A stretch of DNA of 52,133 nt from assembly GCA_945860285.1 (NCBI GenBank), contig CAMAQB010000012.1:1-52133 (forward strand). Direction: 5' to 3'. Below the pieces are notes generated by a model, which made no database searches, had not been told where the DNA came from, and saw only the letters and a list, made by a program, of their open reading frames with translations. The stretch comes from Akkermansia muciniphila (GTDB lineage Bacteria > Verrucomicrobiota > Verrucomicrobiia > Verrucomicrobiales > Akkermansiaceae). Each line of letters begins with the position of its first letter. The stretch's first letter is position 1. The position numbers were made by a program, and so were the translations under genes. Positions 8,640 through 19,409 of this stretch are shown here, piece after piece.

Positions 8640-9770
8640 ATGGACGAAGAAGAAGAGATCATCAAACTGGAACTTGAGGAACTTACCGTGCCCCGGGAAC
8701 GCAAGGTCCGTCTTGGGGAACTCAAAAAAAACCACCTGGAACAACTTTCCGATTCCGCTAGAAAAAACAAAGCGCCCGAACTCAGGATTCTCGACGATGA
8801 GCCCGAGGAAATCATTGAGGAGATCGAACCAGTTACGGAAGAAAAAAAACGGCACTTTTTCGAAGGGAAGAGCGTGGATTATACCATCGATCAAATCCTC
8901 CAAACCAACACCATCGATCCCGACACGATGGAAAAGGAATGGGGTTCGGAAAGCTGGAAAATCCTGCCCGGTTGGGTGATGCTGTTTTCATTGCTGGTGC
9001 TCAGTGCTCTGGGCTATGCGGTTTATCTGCTGATGAACATGAGCGAGCACGAAGTAAAAAAAATCGAAGCGGGCAAAGCGCAAGTGGATGAATATGCTAT
9101 CGAAACCGCGCGCGCGGAAACCCTCGTCAAGGCAATCGACACCACCGTTCGGCAGTATCTTGCGGCTGAAACCCTCGCGGAAAAACTTCGCTATGTCAGG
9201 CACGCCGATGTCATCAAGATGCGGATGGAAACCCACTACGCAAGCCATCCTCTCACGCCTGCCAAGTGCCGGGTTGTCACGGACTACAGCCCGTTCACAA
9301 TTGGCAACAGGACATTTTGGCGTGTCGTCGCCCCCGTTGGTAACGGGAGGGGGGAGGCAATTTTGCTGGAGCAACTCTCCGACACCCTGGTGCAGGTCGA
9401 TTGGGAAAGCCATGTTCATTACCAGCCCATGGAATGGGACCGATACATCGCCGAGAAGCCAACTGCATCAATGGCGTTCCGCGCAGATCCTGAGCCAGCC
9501 TTTCATTATCAAGGCGAGTTCGCGGACGAACTGCGTTGGGCCTGCTACCAGCTCAGCGAAAAATCGAGTTCTCGATCACTGTTCGGCTTTGTTTTGCGCG
9601 GCAGCGCGGCTCATGTGCTGATCGAACAATGTCTGGCCAAAAAAGGAAAAACCATGATCCTGCGGCTGCAATTCGCCAAAGCGATCAAATTACAGGATTG
9701 CGTGGTGATCGACAAAGTCATTAGCCCTATCATCTTCCGGATCGATCCACCCTCTTCCCCAACGGATTAA
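8640..9770 (+). CDS. Single-pass membrane protein of unknown function
   Basis: A 376-residue protein I do not recognise. The first 110 residues are highly charged with strings of Glu and Lys and look partly coiled or disordered. One clear TM helix is at 111-133. The C-terminal 240 residues form an extracytoplasmic region with a helical start (about 135-190) and then mixed alpha/beta sequence with many aromatic residues. I take the ATG at 8640. The stop codon directly abuts the start of the next gene (TAA then ATG at 9771), so the two are almost certainly one operon. It may be a partner or assembly factor of the LtaS-like enzyme; that is inference from position only. Confidence 0.7.
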   Translation: MDEEEEIIKLELEELTVPRERKVRLGELKKNHLEQLSDSARKNKAPELRILDDEPEEIIEEIEPVTEEKKRHFFEGKSVDYTIDQILQTNTIDPDTMEKEWGSESWKILPGWVMLFSLLVLSALGYAVYLLMNMSEHEVKKIEAGKAQVDEYAIETARAETLVKAIDTTVRQYLAAETLAEKLRYVRHADVIKMRMETHYASHPLTPAKCRVVTDYSPFTIGNRTFWRVVAPVGNGRGEAILLEQLSDTLVQVDWESHVHYQPMEWDRYIAEKPTASMAFRADPEPAFHYQGEFADELRWACYQLSEKSSSRSLFGFVLRGSAAHVLIEQCLAKKGKTMILRLQFAKAIKLQDCVVIDKVISPIIFRIDPPSSPTD

Positions 9771-11927
9771 ATGAACGGGAAAGTCATACGCCGGAGATAC
9801 TGTGGCTGGGGCATCGCCGCATTCCTTTGCCTGGAGTACATCCGCGGTGTTGTCAGATTGGCGACAAGCTCGGGAAGCATGGACAACAAGTTCTGCGCTC
9901 TGGCGCGCGAAAAACACCTGCTGTTCCTGATCACCGAAAACCTTTATGCCGGTATCGCCTACGTCCTGCTCGGCCTCGCCGCTTTCCTGATCGTGATTCC
10001 GCTGTGGACAGCCTGGGAAAAGCGCTGCCGGCCCCATGCCTTCCTGTCCGCTGCAAGAGCGTTTGTCATTACATTTCTTCTGCACGGCTTTTTCGTGCTG
10101 CGTCTGTTGGAAACGCGTCCGTATTTCCTCAACGAGTCGGAGTACGGCTACTGGTATTATCACATCAGCGATTGGTTTCCATCGTGGCTCGCAACGGCCG
10201 TTTTCACATGGCTGCCGCTCGGCTACCTTGCCTTCCTTGTTTTCTGGTATCTTTTGCGCTGGGCCAAAAAACCGCTCACGAGAATGGCGTTCGCGGCATC
10301 GGTTCTCCTGGGCTGCGCGGCATTTATTCTATCCGAACAAAACGGGCCGATTCCTTCACTGCGGACGGGCGGCGGCGAACCGCAAAAAAAATGGAATGTC
10401 ATCATCATCGGATCCGACTCACTGCGGGCCGACCGACTGGGCCTCAGCGGCTACGTGCCGTATCGCAACGACGGACCCGCCGCCGGAGGAGTGTCGCCTG
10501 TCATCGACGAGCTGGCGAAAAGCTCGCAGGTTTTCCAGCAGTGCTTCACCCCGATCGCCTCCACTCTGGAATCAAACACCTCGTTGCACTCATCCCTTTA
10601 CCCCCACAGCCACGGATTCCGCCACATGTATCCGGGAAAACAACAAGTCGCGGCAACCACGGAGATCATCGAACCGATCAGCACCGTGCTCCGCAGGCAG
10701 GGATACCACACCATGGCCATCGGCGATTGGTGCGCCGGATTCTACCAAATGATGCCGCTCGGTCATGAGGATGTGTGCGTTTCCAATTTCGACAGTTTCA
10801 AAATCTACATGAGCCAGGCCGTGATCATGGCCCACTTCGCAATTCCCCTTTACTTCGACAATCCGCTCGGTTTCCGCATTTTCCCCGAAATTGAATCGTT
10901 CGCCCAGTTTGTCACTCCCGAGGTCGTAACCTCCCGGGTGAAGCGAAAAATCTCGGAAATGGCGGAAAAACGCCAGCCCTTTTTCGCCCACGTGTTTTAC
11001 TCCTGCAACCATCTCCCGTATCGATGCACGCAACCCTACAACAGCATGTTTGCCGATCCCTCCTATGTCGGAAAAAACAAAAGCTCGGTCGACTTTGACA
11101 TCAATGAATTCATCGGCGGCACCAACCTTGAGGACAAGTGGAACAAGCTCAGCCCGGCCGATACCAGACAAATCTCCGCCCTGTATGACGGCTGTACCAG
11201 GCAGTTCGACGACTGCGTGGGTCGTATCCTCGATTGCCTGAAAACCAACGGTCTCGACGAGAACACCATTATCATCATTAGTTCGGACCACGGCGATGAT
11301 CTCTACGAACCAGGGGCCACCCTCGGGCACGGGCTGAGTTTTCATGGCGGCGACCAGGCCAACCACATTCCGATGATCGTGCACGTGCCCGGCGTGGCGG
11401 CGCAGCAATTCCCTCAAACCGTGCGCAGCATCGATGTCGCACCCAGCGTGCTCGACCTGTTAGGGATCGAGAAACCGGCGAAATGGGAGGGTCGAAGCTT
11501 CGCGCCCTGGATCTCAGATCGCAACACCGCGACAGCAAGGCCGTTTTACGCGGAGACCGGTTTCCCTTTCATCCAATTCCGCGTCGGTCACGTGCAGCGC
11601 CCCCACCTCCCGCCGATGGATGAATTGACCTTCATCGATGAGTCTTACGATTATCATTTCGTGCTCAAGCCCGAATACGAAAAAGCCCTGGTCGATGCCA
11701 AGGAGCGGATGCTGCGGACCGAGCGGTGGAAAATCACTCTCACTCCCACGGCGGAAGGCGGCAGGTATTACCAGTTGTTTCACCTGCCGGATGACCAACA
11801 TTGCGAACACGATGTCGCCGCCGACCGTGCCGACGTGCTGGAGCCGATGAAACGGGCCATTGACCGATGGGTCGATGAAAAAGTCGAGACCGGTATTGCC
11901 GAGATCTTCCCACAGGGTGAACCGTAG
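9771..11927 (+). CDS. Five-TM sulfatase-fold protein with Thr nucleophile position (LtaS-like)
   Basis: A 718-residue protein with about five N-terminal TM helices (roughly 10-28, 57-83, 88-113, 140-166 and 172-190) and an extracytoplasmic alkaline-phosphatase/sulfatase domain. The first metal site is visible at GSDSLRADR (Asp216) and the second at SSDHGD (506-511). At the nucleophile position the protein reads STLESNTSLHSSLYP, so Thr265 replaces the formylglycine Cys of true sulfatases and no CxPSR is present. A Thr nucleophile and five TM helices are features of lipoteichoic acid synthase and phosphoethanolamine transferases, so phosphoglycerol or phosphoethanolamine transfer to a surface glycolipid is more likely than sulfate hydrolysis. 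It directly follows the membrane protein gene. Confidence 0.7.
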   Translation: MNGKVIRRRYCGWGIAAFLCLEYIRGVVRLATSSGSMDNKFCALAREKHLLFLITENLYAGIAYVLLGLAAFLIVIPLWTAWEKRCRPHAFLSAARAFVITFLLHGFFVLRLLETRPYFLNESEYGYWYYHISDWFPSWLATAVFTWLPLGYLAFLVFWYLLRWAKKPLTRMAFAASVLLGCAAFILSEQNGPIPSLRTGGGEPQKKWNVIIIGSDSLRADRLGLSGYVPYRNDGPAAGGVSPVIDELAKSSQVFQQCFTPIASTLESNTSLHSSLYPHSHGFRHMYPGKQQVAATTEIIEPISTVLRRQGYHTMAIGDWCAGFYQMMPLGHEDVCVSNFDSFKIYMSQAVIMAHFAIPLYFDNPLGFRIFPEIESFAQFVTPEVVTSRVKRKISEMAEKRQPFFAHVFYSCNHLPYRCTQPYNSMFADPSYVGKNKSSVDFDINEFIGGTNLEDKWNKLSPADTRQISALYDGCTRQFDDCVGRILDCLKTNGLDENTIIIISSDHGDDLYEPGATLGHGLSFHGGDQANHIPMIVHVPGVAAQQFPQTVRSIDVAPSVLDLLGIEKPAKWEGRSFAPWISDRNTATARPFYAETGFPFIQFRVGHVQRPHLPPMDELTFIDESYDYHFVLKPEYEKALVDAKERMLRTERWKITLTPTAEGGRYYQLFHLPDDQHCEHDVAADRADVLEPMKRAIDRWVDEKVETGIAEIFPQGEP

Positions 11928-11992
11928 CCGGTCATCAACGCGCGCTGGATTGGCTGAAAAACTCAAGCGAAGACGCCCGTATACCCTTTCCC

Positions 11993-14900
11993 ATGAACCA
12001 AGCCGACACATTCCGACTTCTCTTCCTCGCTTCCTGCGGAACCGCGCTCGCCGTTCCTCCGGGCTTCAAAATCCAGACGTACGCGGAATACCCCAACGTC
12101 AATTATCCCACCGCTCTCTCGGCTGCCGCAAACGGCGATGTCTATGTTTCCTCAGACCCCAACGGCTCGCTCGGCCACATCAAAGGCTATGGCAAGGTGA
12201 TCCGCTGCCGCGACACCAACAACGATGGCAAGGCGGACGAATACAAGGACTTTGTTCCGGTCCTGCATTCCCCGCGAGGCGGGCATTTTCTCGGCGACAC
12301 GCTTTACATCATCCACCCCCCGTTCCTTTCCGCCTTCATCGACAAAAACCTCGACGGTGTTTCCGACGAGCAAAAAGTCCTGGTGGAAGGCTTCGGTTGG
12401 GGCATCGAACATCCGCGCGGCGCCGACCACACCACCAACGGCGTGCGCATGGGCATCGACGGCTGGCTCTATGTGGCCGTGGGCGACTTCGGCATGCCTG
12501 ATGCCAAGGGTGCTGACGGCACTCGCTATACATTGATGGGCGGTGGCGTTGTTCGCGTGCGACCCGATGGTTCGGAAATGGAGCCCTACGCGCTCTTCTG
12601 CCGCAACATTTGCGATGTCGCGATCTCCCCTACCCTCGACCTGTTTTCCCGCGACAACACCAACGACGGCAAAGGCTGGAACACGCGGCTGCACCACTTC
12701 GTGCAGTATGCCAATCACGGCTATCCAAAATTCTATCACAATTTCAAGGATGAAATGCTCGCGCCAATCGCCGACTACGGCGGCGGCTCGGGAACTGGAG
12801 CGCTCTATCTCCAGGAGCCCAATTTCCCGGAGGGATTTGGCGAAACTCTCTTTACTTGCGACTGGACCACGGGTAAATTCCTGCGTCACCCGCTCGCGCC
12901 TTTTGAAGCGACATTTGTCGCCGACCAGATCGAGTTTCATTCGAACGAACACGCGATCGACATCGATGTCGATGGCTCACAGCGCATCTACCTGGCCGAC
13001 TGGCGGGGCGGTGGATTTTCTTATGGCGGCGATGGCAAGGCAGTCGGACTCGTTCAGCAAGTCGTGGTGGAAAACGCCACACACGAGGTCTTCCCCGATG
13101 TGCGCAAGCTGAGCGATGCCAACCTTGTCAAAGGAATCGCTTCCCCTTCTGCGGTCGCTCGACTGGAGACACAGCGGGAGATCATCCGCCGCGGCAGCAA
13201 ACCCGCTTTCGCGAGTGCCCTGACCTCCTACATGAAGGACAGCAAACTTCCGCTCGGCGCGCGTGTCGCCGCGATCTTCACATACAAACAAATGGCGGGA
13301 GCTGCAGCCACCAAGGAACTGGCGGTGCTTACCGCGGATGCCGGCGTTCGCGAATTCGCACTGCGCGCCTTGGCCGACCGGAAAAAAGAACTCGCCGATG
13401 TGCCGGTGAAACCATTTCTCGATGGCTTGAAGGATGCCAATCCACGGGTGCAGCGCCAAGCGATGATCGGTCTGGCTCGACTCGGGAAAAGTTCTGCCGC
13501 CACCGCGATTCTCGCCGCCGCCGCAACCTTTGAAAGTGACCCTGCCAAATTGAAACCCGGCAAACAATTCGCTCAAAACGAACACTACACCCTGCCCCAC
13601 ATCGCCGTTCAGTGTCTCATCGAACTCAACGCCTCAAAAGAATGTCTGGCCGCTCTGGAGCAGTCGCCCCTGCAACGCAACGCCCTGCTCGCCCTCCAAC
13701 AAATGCACACCAAGGACACGGTCGATGGCCTCATAACGGTGGCCACCAACACCACCGACAATGCATTGCGCGTCGGGGCCCTCGGGGCCCTCGCAAGACT
13801 GATGCATGTTGAAAAACCCTGGGACCTCAAGGCGTGGTGGAGCACCCGCCCCGATGACCGCGGTCCCTATTTCGAACCAATCCCATGGGAGGCATCCGAA
13901 CGCATCAAAGCCGCGTTGGAAGCCAACTTTGCCAAGGTCGGTGAAAGCGACCGCAAACCACTGATGGATGTTTTTGCCAAAAACCGCCTCGACGTTGCCA
14001 AACTCAATTTGCTCAACAAGGATCCCGTCGCCACGGCACTGGGCCAAGCACAGCCGGACGAGCCTTCGACCGCCGTTCTCGTGAATGCCGCGAAAGACAC
14101 AAAACTGCCTTGGCCGCGGCGCATCGAATGTTACAACGCCGTTCTCCGCAGCAACAACGACAAGACCACCGGCCATCGCCTCGATATCCTTGCCGCATGG
14201 CTTGAGGATGCGAACCGCGACAAGTCCGCCGATCAATTGATCACCGACTTCGTCAATGAAACCAGCCGCGGCAACGAGGTCGGCAAACTCAACGATCTCG
14301 CGAAAAAATCCGGTGACTCGGCCGCGCACATCGCCTGGCGGGCATTGATCACGGTGCTGAACTCACCGCTGGCCAAAGAGGAAGCCAAAAAGCAGGTGCG
14401 CGATATCGCGGACAAAAACCCGATGGAAGTGGGATTTTTTCTCGCCCTCGCCGATCTGAAAACCCCTGGTTTCGAAAAGCAAATCGAAGCCGGCATTCAT
14501 TTCGACAATGAAAAAACAATCAAGGCCGCCACCGCGGCCAAGGAGGCAATCACAGCTGCATCAGTTTCGCAGGATGGCAAAAAGGTGGCTGATCTCAAAG
14601 TCGACGAGGTGAAAAAAATCGCCATGGAAAGCAAAGGCGACATCGCGAACGGTGCCAAACATTTCACCGCGCTTGGATGCATCGCCTGCCACAGCATCGA
14701 CCCCGCCGCCGCGCAAAAAGGTCCGTATCTCGGTGCGGCCGGTGCCAAGTTCCAGCGCGACTACCTGATTGAATCGGTGCTCGATCCCGGCAAGGTTGTA
14801 GCCCAAGGTTTTCAAACCTCGGTGTTTACCATGAAGGACAATTCCTCGAAAATGGGCTTCGTCACTGCCGAACAGGACGGAGTGATCACCCTGCGCGACA

Positions 14901-15058
14901 TCACCGGCGCGCCAAGCCAGATCAAACGGGCTGATGTCAAGGAGGAACAACATCCGGGCACCAGCATGATGCCGCCGGGACTCGCTTCCGGACTGACGCC
15001 CAGTCAATTCACCGACCTGATCGAGTACCTGATTTCGTTGAAACAAGCGGGGGGCTGA
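11993..15058 (+). CDS. PVC-type membrane-bound dehydrogenase with HEAT repeats and cytochrome c
   Basis: A 1,021-residue exported paralogue of the protein at 5297. A short signal peptide ends around AVPPG at residue 20-24. The beta-propeller (about 25-350) has Asp-rich DTNNDGKAD and DKNLDGVSD blades. A long alpha-solenoid of HEAT-like repeats (about 370-880) is followed by a cytochrome c domain with CIACHS at 896-901. Met-rich MMPPG further on may supply the second heme ligand. Likely a periplasmic oxidoreductase donating to the respiratory chain; substrate unknown. The gap of 65 bases from the LtaS-like gene leaves a separate promoter possible. Confidence 0.85.
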   Translation: MNQADTFRLLFLASCGTALAVPPGFKIQTYAEYPNVNYPTALSAAANGDVYVSSDPNGSLGHIKGYGKVIRCRDTNNDGKADEYKDFVPVLHSPRGGHFLGDTLYIIHPPFLSAFIDKNLDGVSDEQKVLVEGFGWGIEHPRGADHTTNGVRMGIDGWLYVAVGDFGMPDAKGADGTRYTLMGGGVVRVRPDGSEMEPYALFCRNICDVAISPTLDLFSRDNTNDGKGWNTRLHHFVQYANHGYPKFYHNFKDEMLAPIADYGGGSGTGALYLQEPNFPEGFGETLFTCDWTTGKFLRHPLAPFEATFVADQIEFHSNEHAIDIDVDGSQRIYLADWRGGGFSYGGDGKAVGLVQQVVVENATHEVFPDVRKLSDANLVKGIASPSAVARLETQREIIRRGSKPAFASALTSYMKDSKLPLGARVAAIFTYKQMAGAAATKELAVLTADAGVREFALRALADRKKELADVPVKPFLDGLKDANPRVQRQAMIGLARLGKSSAATAILAAAATFESDPAKLKPGKQFAQNEHYTLPHIAVQCLIELNASKECLAALEQSPLQRNALLALQQMHTKDTVDGLITVATNTTDNALRVGALGALARLMHVEKPWDLKAWWSTRPDDRGPYFEPIPWEASERIKAALEANFAKVGESDRKPLMDVFAKNRLDVAKLNLLNKDPVATALGQAQPDEPSTAVLVNAAKDTKLPWPRRIECYNAVLRSNNDKTTGHRLDILAAWLEDANRDKSADQLITDFVNETSRGNEVGKLNDLAKKSGDSAAHIAWRALITVLNSPLAKEEAKKQVRDIADKNPMEVGFFLALADLKTPGFEKQIEAGIHFDNEKTIKAATAAKEAITAASVSQDGKKVADLKVDEVKKIAMESKGDIANGAKHFTALGCIACHSIDPAAAQKGPYLGAAGAKFQRDYLIESVLDPGKVVAQGFQTSVFTMKDNSSKMGFVTAEQDGVITLRDITGAPSQIKRADVKEEQHPGTSMMPPGLASGLTPSQFTDLIEYLISLKQAGG

Positions 15059-15123
15059 TGGAGGGCGGTTGCCTCCCGCCCGCTCTCTTCGCAATGCATT
15101 GAAATGGAGAAAGCCGCGCTTTA

Positions 15124-15537
15124 CTACTCCTCGTCCATGTATTTCTTGTGGCCTTCCTTTTTCAAGGCCTTGGCTTCGGTGATCAACTTGGTGACATCAT
15201 CGGCCTTGTTGTTCAAAAATGCCGTTTCAATATCGCAAAACAAAGCGAGCGCCTGCGCCATCATTTTCCGGTAATCGGCCAGGGCCTTGGCGCGCGCGGC
15301 GGCATCGGGCATGTCCGCAATCAACTCCGGAACAAGCGGGATCGACTTGACGATGCCCTCCTGAGCTTCGCGAGCCATAGCCGCACCCTTGGTCGAGTCC
15401 GTCTCTTTGCCCAGCGCCTTCATCGCGTCATTCGTCGTCGTCATCGCCTTGGCAAGAGGGCTGTCCTCATCGGCCCTGATCTGACTAACAAATCCCGCAG
15501 CAAACATCAAAACTGTCAATGTGGTAAGCAATTTCAT
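15124..15537 (-). CDS. Cytochrome b562 family protein
   Basis: A 137-residue exported protein with a signal peptide (about 1-22) and a predicted four-helix bundle. By eye the N-terminal helix LAKAMTTTNDAMKALGK lines up with E. coli cytochrome b562 LEDNMETLNDNLKVIEK, placing Met32 on the axial Met ligand. The end ALKKEGHKKY matches the His-ligand helix (RNAYHQKY), placing His130 on the axial His. There is no CxxCH, so heme would be noncovalent b-type. The ATG at 15537 gives the cleanest signal peptide. It converges on the large cytochrome c dehydrogenase gene, so it could be its electron partner; that is inference. Confidence 0.7.
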   Translation of the reverse strand: MKLLTTLTVLMFAAGFVSQIRADEDSPLAKAMTTTNDAMKALGKETDSTKGAAMAREAQEGIVKSIPLVPELIADMPDAAARAKALADYRKMMAQALALFCDIETAFLNNKADDVTKLITEAKALKKEGHKKYMDEE

Positions 15538-15649
15538 AACAAGGAAAATACGTAGCCGACTGTCGGCATCTGTCAAATCGCAAGAACGGAAAATCCCGAC
15601 ATGCATGAGTGGAAGTCATCGTCGCCCCGCCACATGCCCATCATGATGA

Positions 15650-16150
15650 TCATTCGCTTCTCAGATGCTTCGGTCCCTCGGACGGCTTGGGAATCCTGCG
15701 CAACTGGTCGAAATCCCCTTCCTCGCAACAGCGGACAAATCCCTCGGCATAACTCTTCAGCCGATCCCACGAGTCGCGTATCTGCGAGGCTTCTTCCCGG
15801 CTGATCGAGTTGTCGAGAGCAGCGACGGAGATCTTATTGAGCATCTGCGAAAACTGACTGATGATTTCATGTGTGGCCGGAAGCACCTCGAATCCTTTTT
15901 TGCCGGAGCTTTCGGGATTGCGCAAAAAACACCCTCCGGCTTGTTGGCACAACCACTCGACAATCGCTTCGTCCTGGCTGAGTTCGACCAACTGCGCCAC
16001 GCGGTCCAGGGGATTGCGGTTGCCCGCAGTCGACGCGGCGGGATTTTCCGCCCATTTGTATACTAGCGACAAAGAAAGGCCCAGTTCCGCAGCGATCGCC
16101 TTGGGACTGACCTGCTCGAACATTTTGCGCAGAACTTCATAGCTTTCCAT
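15650..16150 (-). CDS. HTH DNA-binding protein, phage CII-like regulator
   Basis: A 166-residue protein whose first 45 residues form a helix-turn-helix (SPKAIAAELGLSLSLVYKW). The rest is helical, with a Cys-containing segment (WLCQQAGGCF) and a long helix rich in Glu and Arg. This architecture resembles the 'phage regulatory CII' type proteins found singly in many Proteobacteria and Verrucomicrobia, though no phage genes are nearby. The start is the ATG at 16150. No operator is apparent. The target is unknown; autoregulation is common in such proteins. Confidence 0.55.
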   Translation of the reverse strand: MESYEVLRKMFEQVSPKAIAAELGLSLSLVYKWAENPAASTAGNRNPLDRVAQLVELSQDEAIVEWLCQQAGGCFLRNPESSGKKGFEVLPATHEIISQFSQMLNKISVAALDNSISREEASQIRDSWDRLKSYAEGFVRCCEEGDFDQLRRIPKPSEGPKHLRSE

Positions 16151-17748
<1,598 letters not shown>

Positions 17749-17769
17749 TCGACGAACAATAATCGATTC

Positions 17770-17807
17770 AACCCGGTCAGTCCCCGTGCTGCCCGGTTTT
17801 TTCTTTT
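17770..17807 (+). terminator. Probable Rho-independent terminator of gap
   Basis: An imperfect stem (AACCCGG with CCCGGTT, one mismatch, plus CAG/CTG inside) is followed directly by TTTTTTCTTTT, 22 bases after the gap stop codon and before rsmB. Confidence 0.6.
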
Positions 17808-17872
17808 CCGCATGAGGGCTGGACGGGACTTGAAACGTTGACAGAAGATCGCGCTTGCAGTCTGGTGATCCG

Positions 17873-19102
17873 GTGCCTGCACAACACAACATCCGCCGCG
17901 CCGCCCATGCGGCCTTGCATTCCTGGTCAAAGGGTCACGATTACGCGGAAACCCTGGTCGAACGCCATGCCCAGCGCTATCAGCTTTCCAGCCCCGACCG
18001 CGGGCTGCTCCACGCCATCCTGTTCGGAGTGCTCCGCCACCGGCGCGTGCTCGATCATTTCATCGCGGAATTGCGCAAGGGCAAACTCGACCCCGATGCC
18101 CGCGATCTGCTGCGCATCGGGCTGTTTCAAATCCTGATCCTCAACATCGCGGACCACGCCGCCGTCAATGAAACCGTCGAAGCCGGCAAGTCGAACATCC
18201 GCGGACTGCTGAACGCGGTGCTGCGAAGGGCGGCGGGACAAAAAAACAAACTGCTGGAAACCATCGACGACCTCTCGCCTGCGGAGAAATTCTCCCATCC
18301 CGACTGGTTGTTCAAACGATGGAAAAAACATTTCGGCCTGGAAAATGCCATCGAGCTGATGCAGTGGAACCAGCTGCCGGCGGAAAATTTCGCCCGTTTC
18401 AATCCGCTATGCCATCTCCCCTGCCCGCTGGTGGACGAGTTGCCCGGGCAGCCGGGATTTTTCGCGATCGAAGGAGCCGTGCCGATGAATCTGATCCGCG
18501 AGGGAGTCATCTACATGCAGGATCCGGCGACCCGGCATTGTGTGGAAATGCTTGCCCCCCGCCCCGGGGAGACCGTGTTGGATGCCTGCGCGGCGCCGGG
18601 GGGAAAAGCCGCGCTGATCGCGGCGGCCATGAACAACCACGGCCGATTGATCGCGACCGACTCCAACGAAAAACGCCTGCCGCGATTGCAAGAAAACCTC
18701 GAACGTCTTCATGTCACCTGCGCCGAGATTTCCCTGCACGACTGGTTGACTCCGGCTCCGGCGGAATGGCACGGACGATTCGATGCCATCCTGCTCGATG
18801 TTCCCTGCTCGAACACCGGCGTGCTTCGCCGGCGTGTCGATGCCCGCTGGCGACTGCAACCGCGCGACCTCTCCGACCTTCCGCTGGTGCAGGAAAAAAT
18901 TCTCGAAAACGCCCTGCCCTGCCTCAAGGACGGCGGGCGGATCGTTTATTCGACGTGTTCGATCGAACCCGAGGAGAACATCGATCTGGTCAAACGGTTT
19001 GTGGATGCCCACCCGCAGTTCACTCTAACAAGTCACCGGCAGATTCTTCCGTTTCAGGATAACACCGATGGCGCATTTTGCGCGCTCCTGCAAAAATCGT
19101 AG
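17873..19102 (+). CDS. rsmB: 16S rRNA (cytosine-967-C5)-methyltransferase RsmB
   Basis: Methylates C967 of 16S rRNA using SAM. An N-terminal NusB-like RNA-binding domain (about 1-130) precedes the Rossmann methyltransferase. Motif I is DACAAPGGK near 236-244. The two catalytic cysteines of the RsmB/NOL1 family are present: Cys312 in DVPCSNTG and Cys362 in STCSIEPEEN. I prefer the GTG at 17873; the frame also starts at a TTG at 17855. 409 residues, slightly short of E. coli RsmB. It follows gap but is separated by a terminator. Confidence 0.9.
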   Translation: MPAQHNIRRAAHAALHSWSKGHDYAETLVERHAQRYQLSSPDRGLLHAILFGVLRHRRVLDHFIAELRKGKLDPDARDLLRIGLFQILILNIADHAAVNETVEAGKSNIRGLLNAVLRRAAGQKNKLLETIDDLSPAEKFSHPDWLFKRWKKHFGLENAIELMQWNQLPAENFARFNPLCHLPCPLVDELPGQPGFFAIEGAVPMNLIREGVIYMQDPATRHCVEMLAPRPGETVLDACAAPGGKAALIAAAMNNHGRLIATDSNEKRLPRLQENLERLHVTCAEISLHDWLTPAPAEWHGRFDAILLDVPCSNTGVLRRRVDARWRLQPRDLSDLPLVQEKILENALPCLKDGGRIVYSTCSIEPEENIDLVKRFVDAHPQFTLTSHRQILPFQDNTDGAFCALLQKS

Positions 19103-19111
19103 TCCATCGAC

Positions 19112-19336
19112 TCAAAACAAGTCGGTGGATGTCACCGAGTTCTGCTCGCGCGATCCCAGCATCAGTGCTTGTTCGACCACCCGTTCGGACGAGGAATCGA
19201 AGCGGAAAGAGTGGCAATTGGGACAAGTGACCGAAACAAGCGTCACGATCGAATCACATCCTTCGCAGATTTTGTAAGCGGAAGGATTCGCCGCAATCTT
19301 CTGCGCTTTCTCTTTTCTTGATTCGGGCGGATTCAT
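19112..19336 (-). CDS. Small zinc-ribbon protein
   Basis: A 74-residue protein with two Cys pairs, CEGC and CPNC, spaced by about 13 residues as in a rubredoxin-like zinc ribbon, followed by an acidic and helical tail. I do not recognise a named family. It lies downstream of rpsT on the same strand, beyond rpsT's strong terminator, so it may depend on read-through or its own promoter. It converges on rsmB, nine bases away. Confidence 0.65.
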   Translation of the reverse strand: MNPPESRKEKAQKIAANPSAYKICEGCDSIVTLVSVTCPNCHSFRFDSSSERVVEQALMLGSREQNSVTSTDLF

Positions 19337-19352
19337 GAAATGCAACAGGACG

Positions 19353-19382
19353 AAAAAACGGACAAGGTCGTGACCTTGTCCG
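19353..19382 (-). terminator. Rho-independent terminator after rpsT
   Basis: On the minus strand a perfect 11-bp stem CGGACAAGGTC / GACCTTGTCCG with a two-base centre is followed by TTTTTT. It starts 27 bases after the rpsT stop codon. Because the palindrome is near-perfect it is a strong hairpin. Confidence 0.85.
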
Positions 19383-19409
19383 CAACGTTTCCGGCGAGCA
19401 GGCGGGATA

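Noticed and set aside
8640-11927. Treating the LtaS-like gene as an ordinary sulfatase
   Set aside because: No CxPSR motif is present and the nucleophile position is Thr, so sulfatase activity is unlikely.
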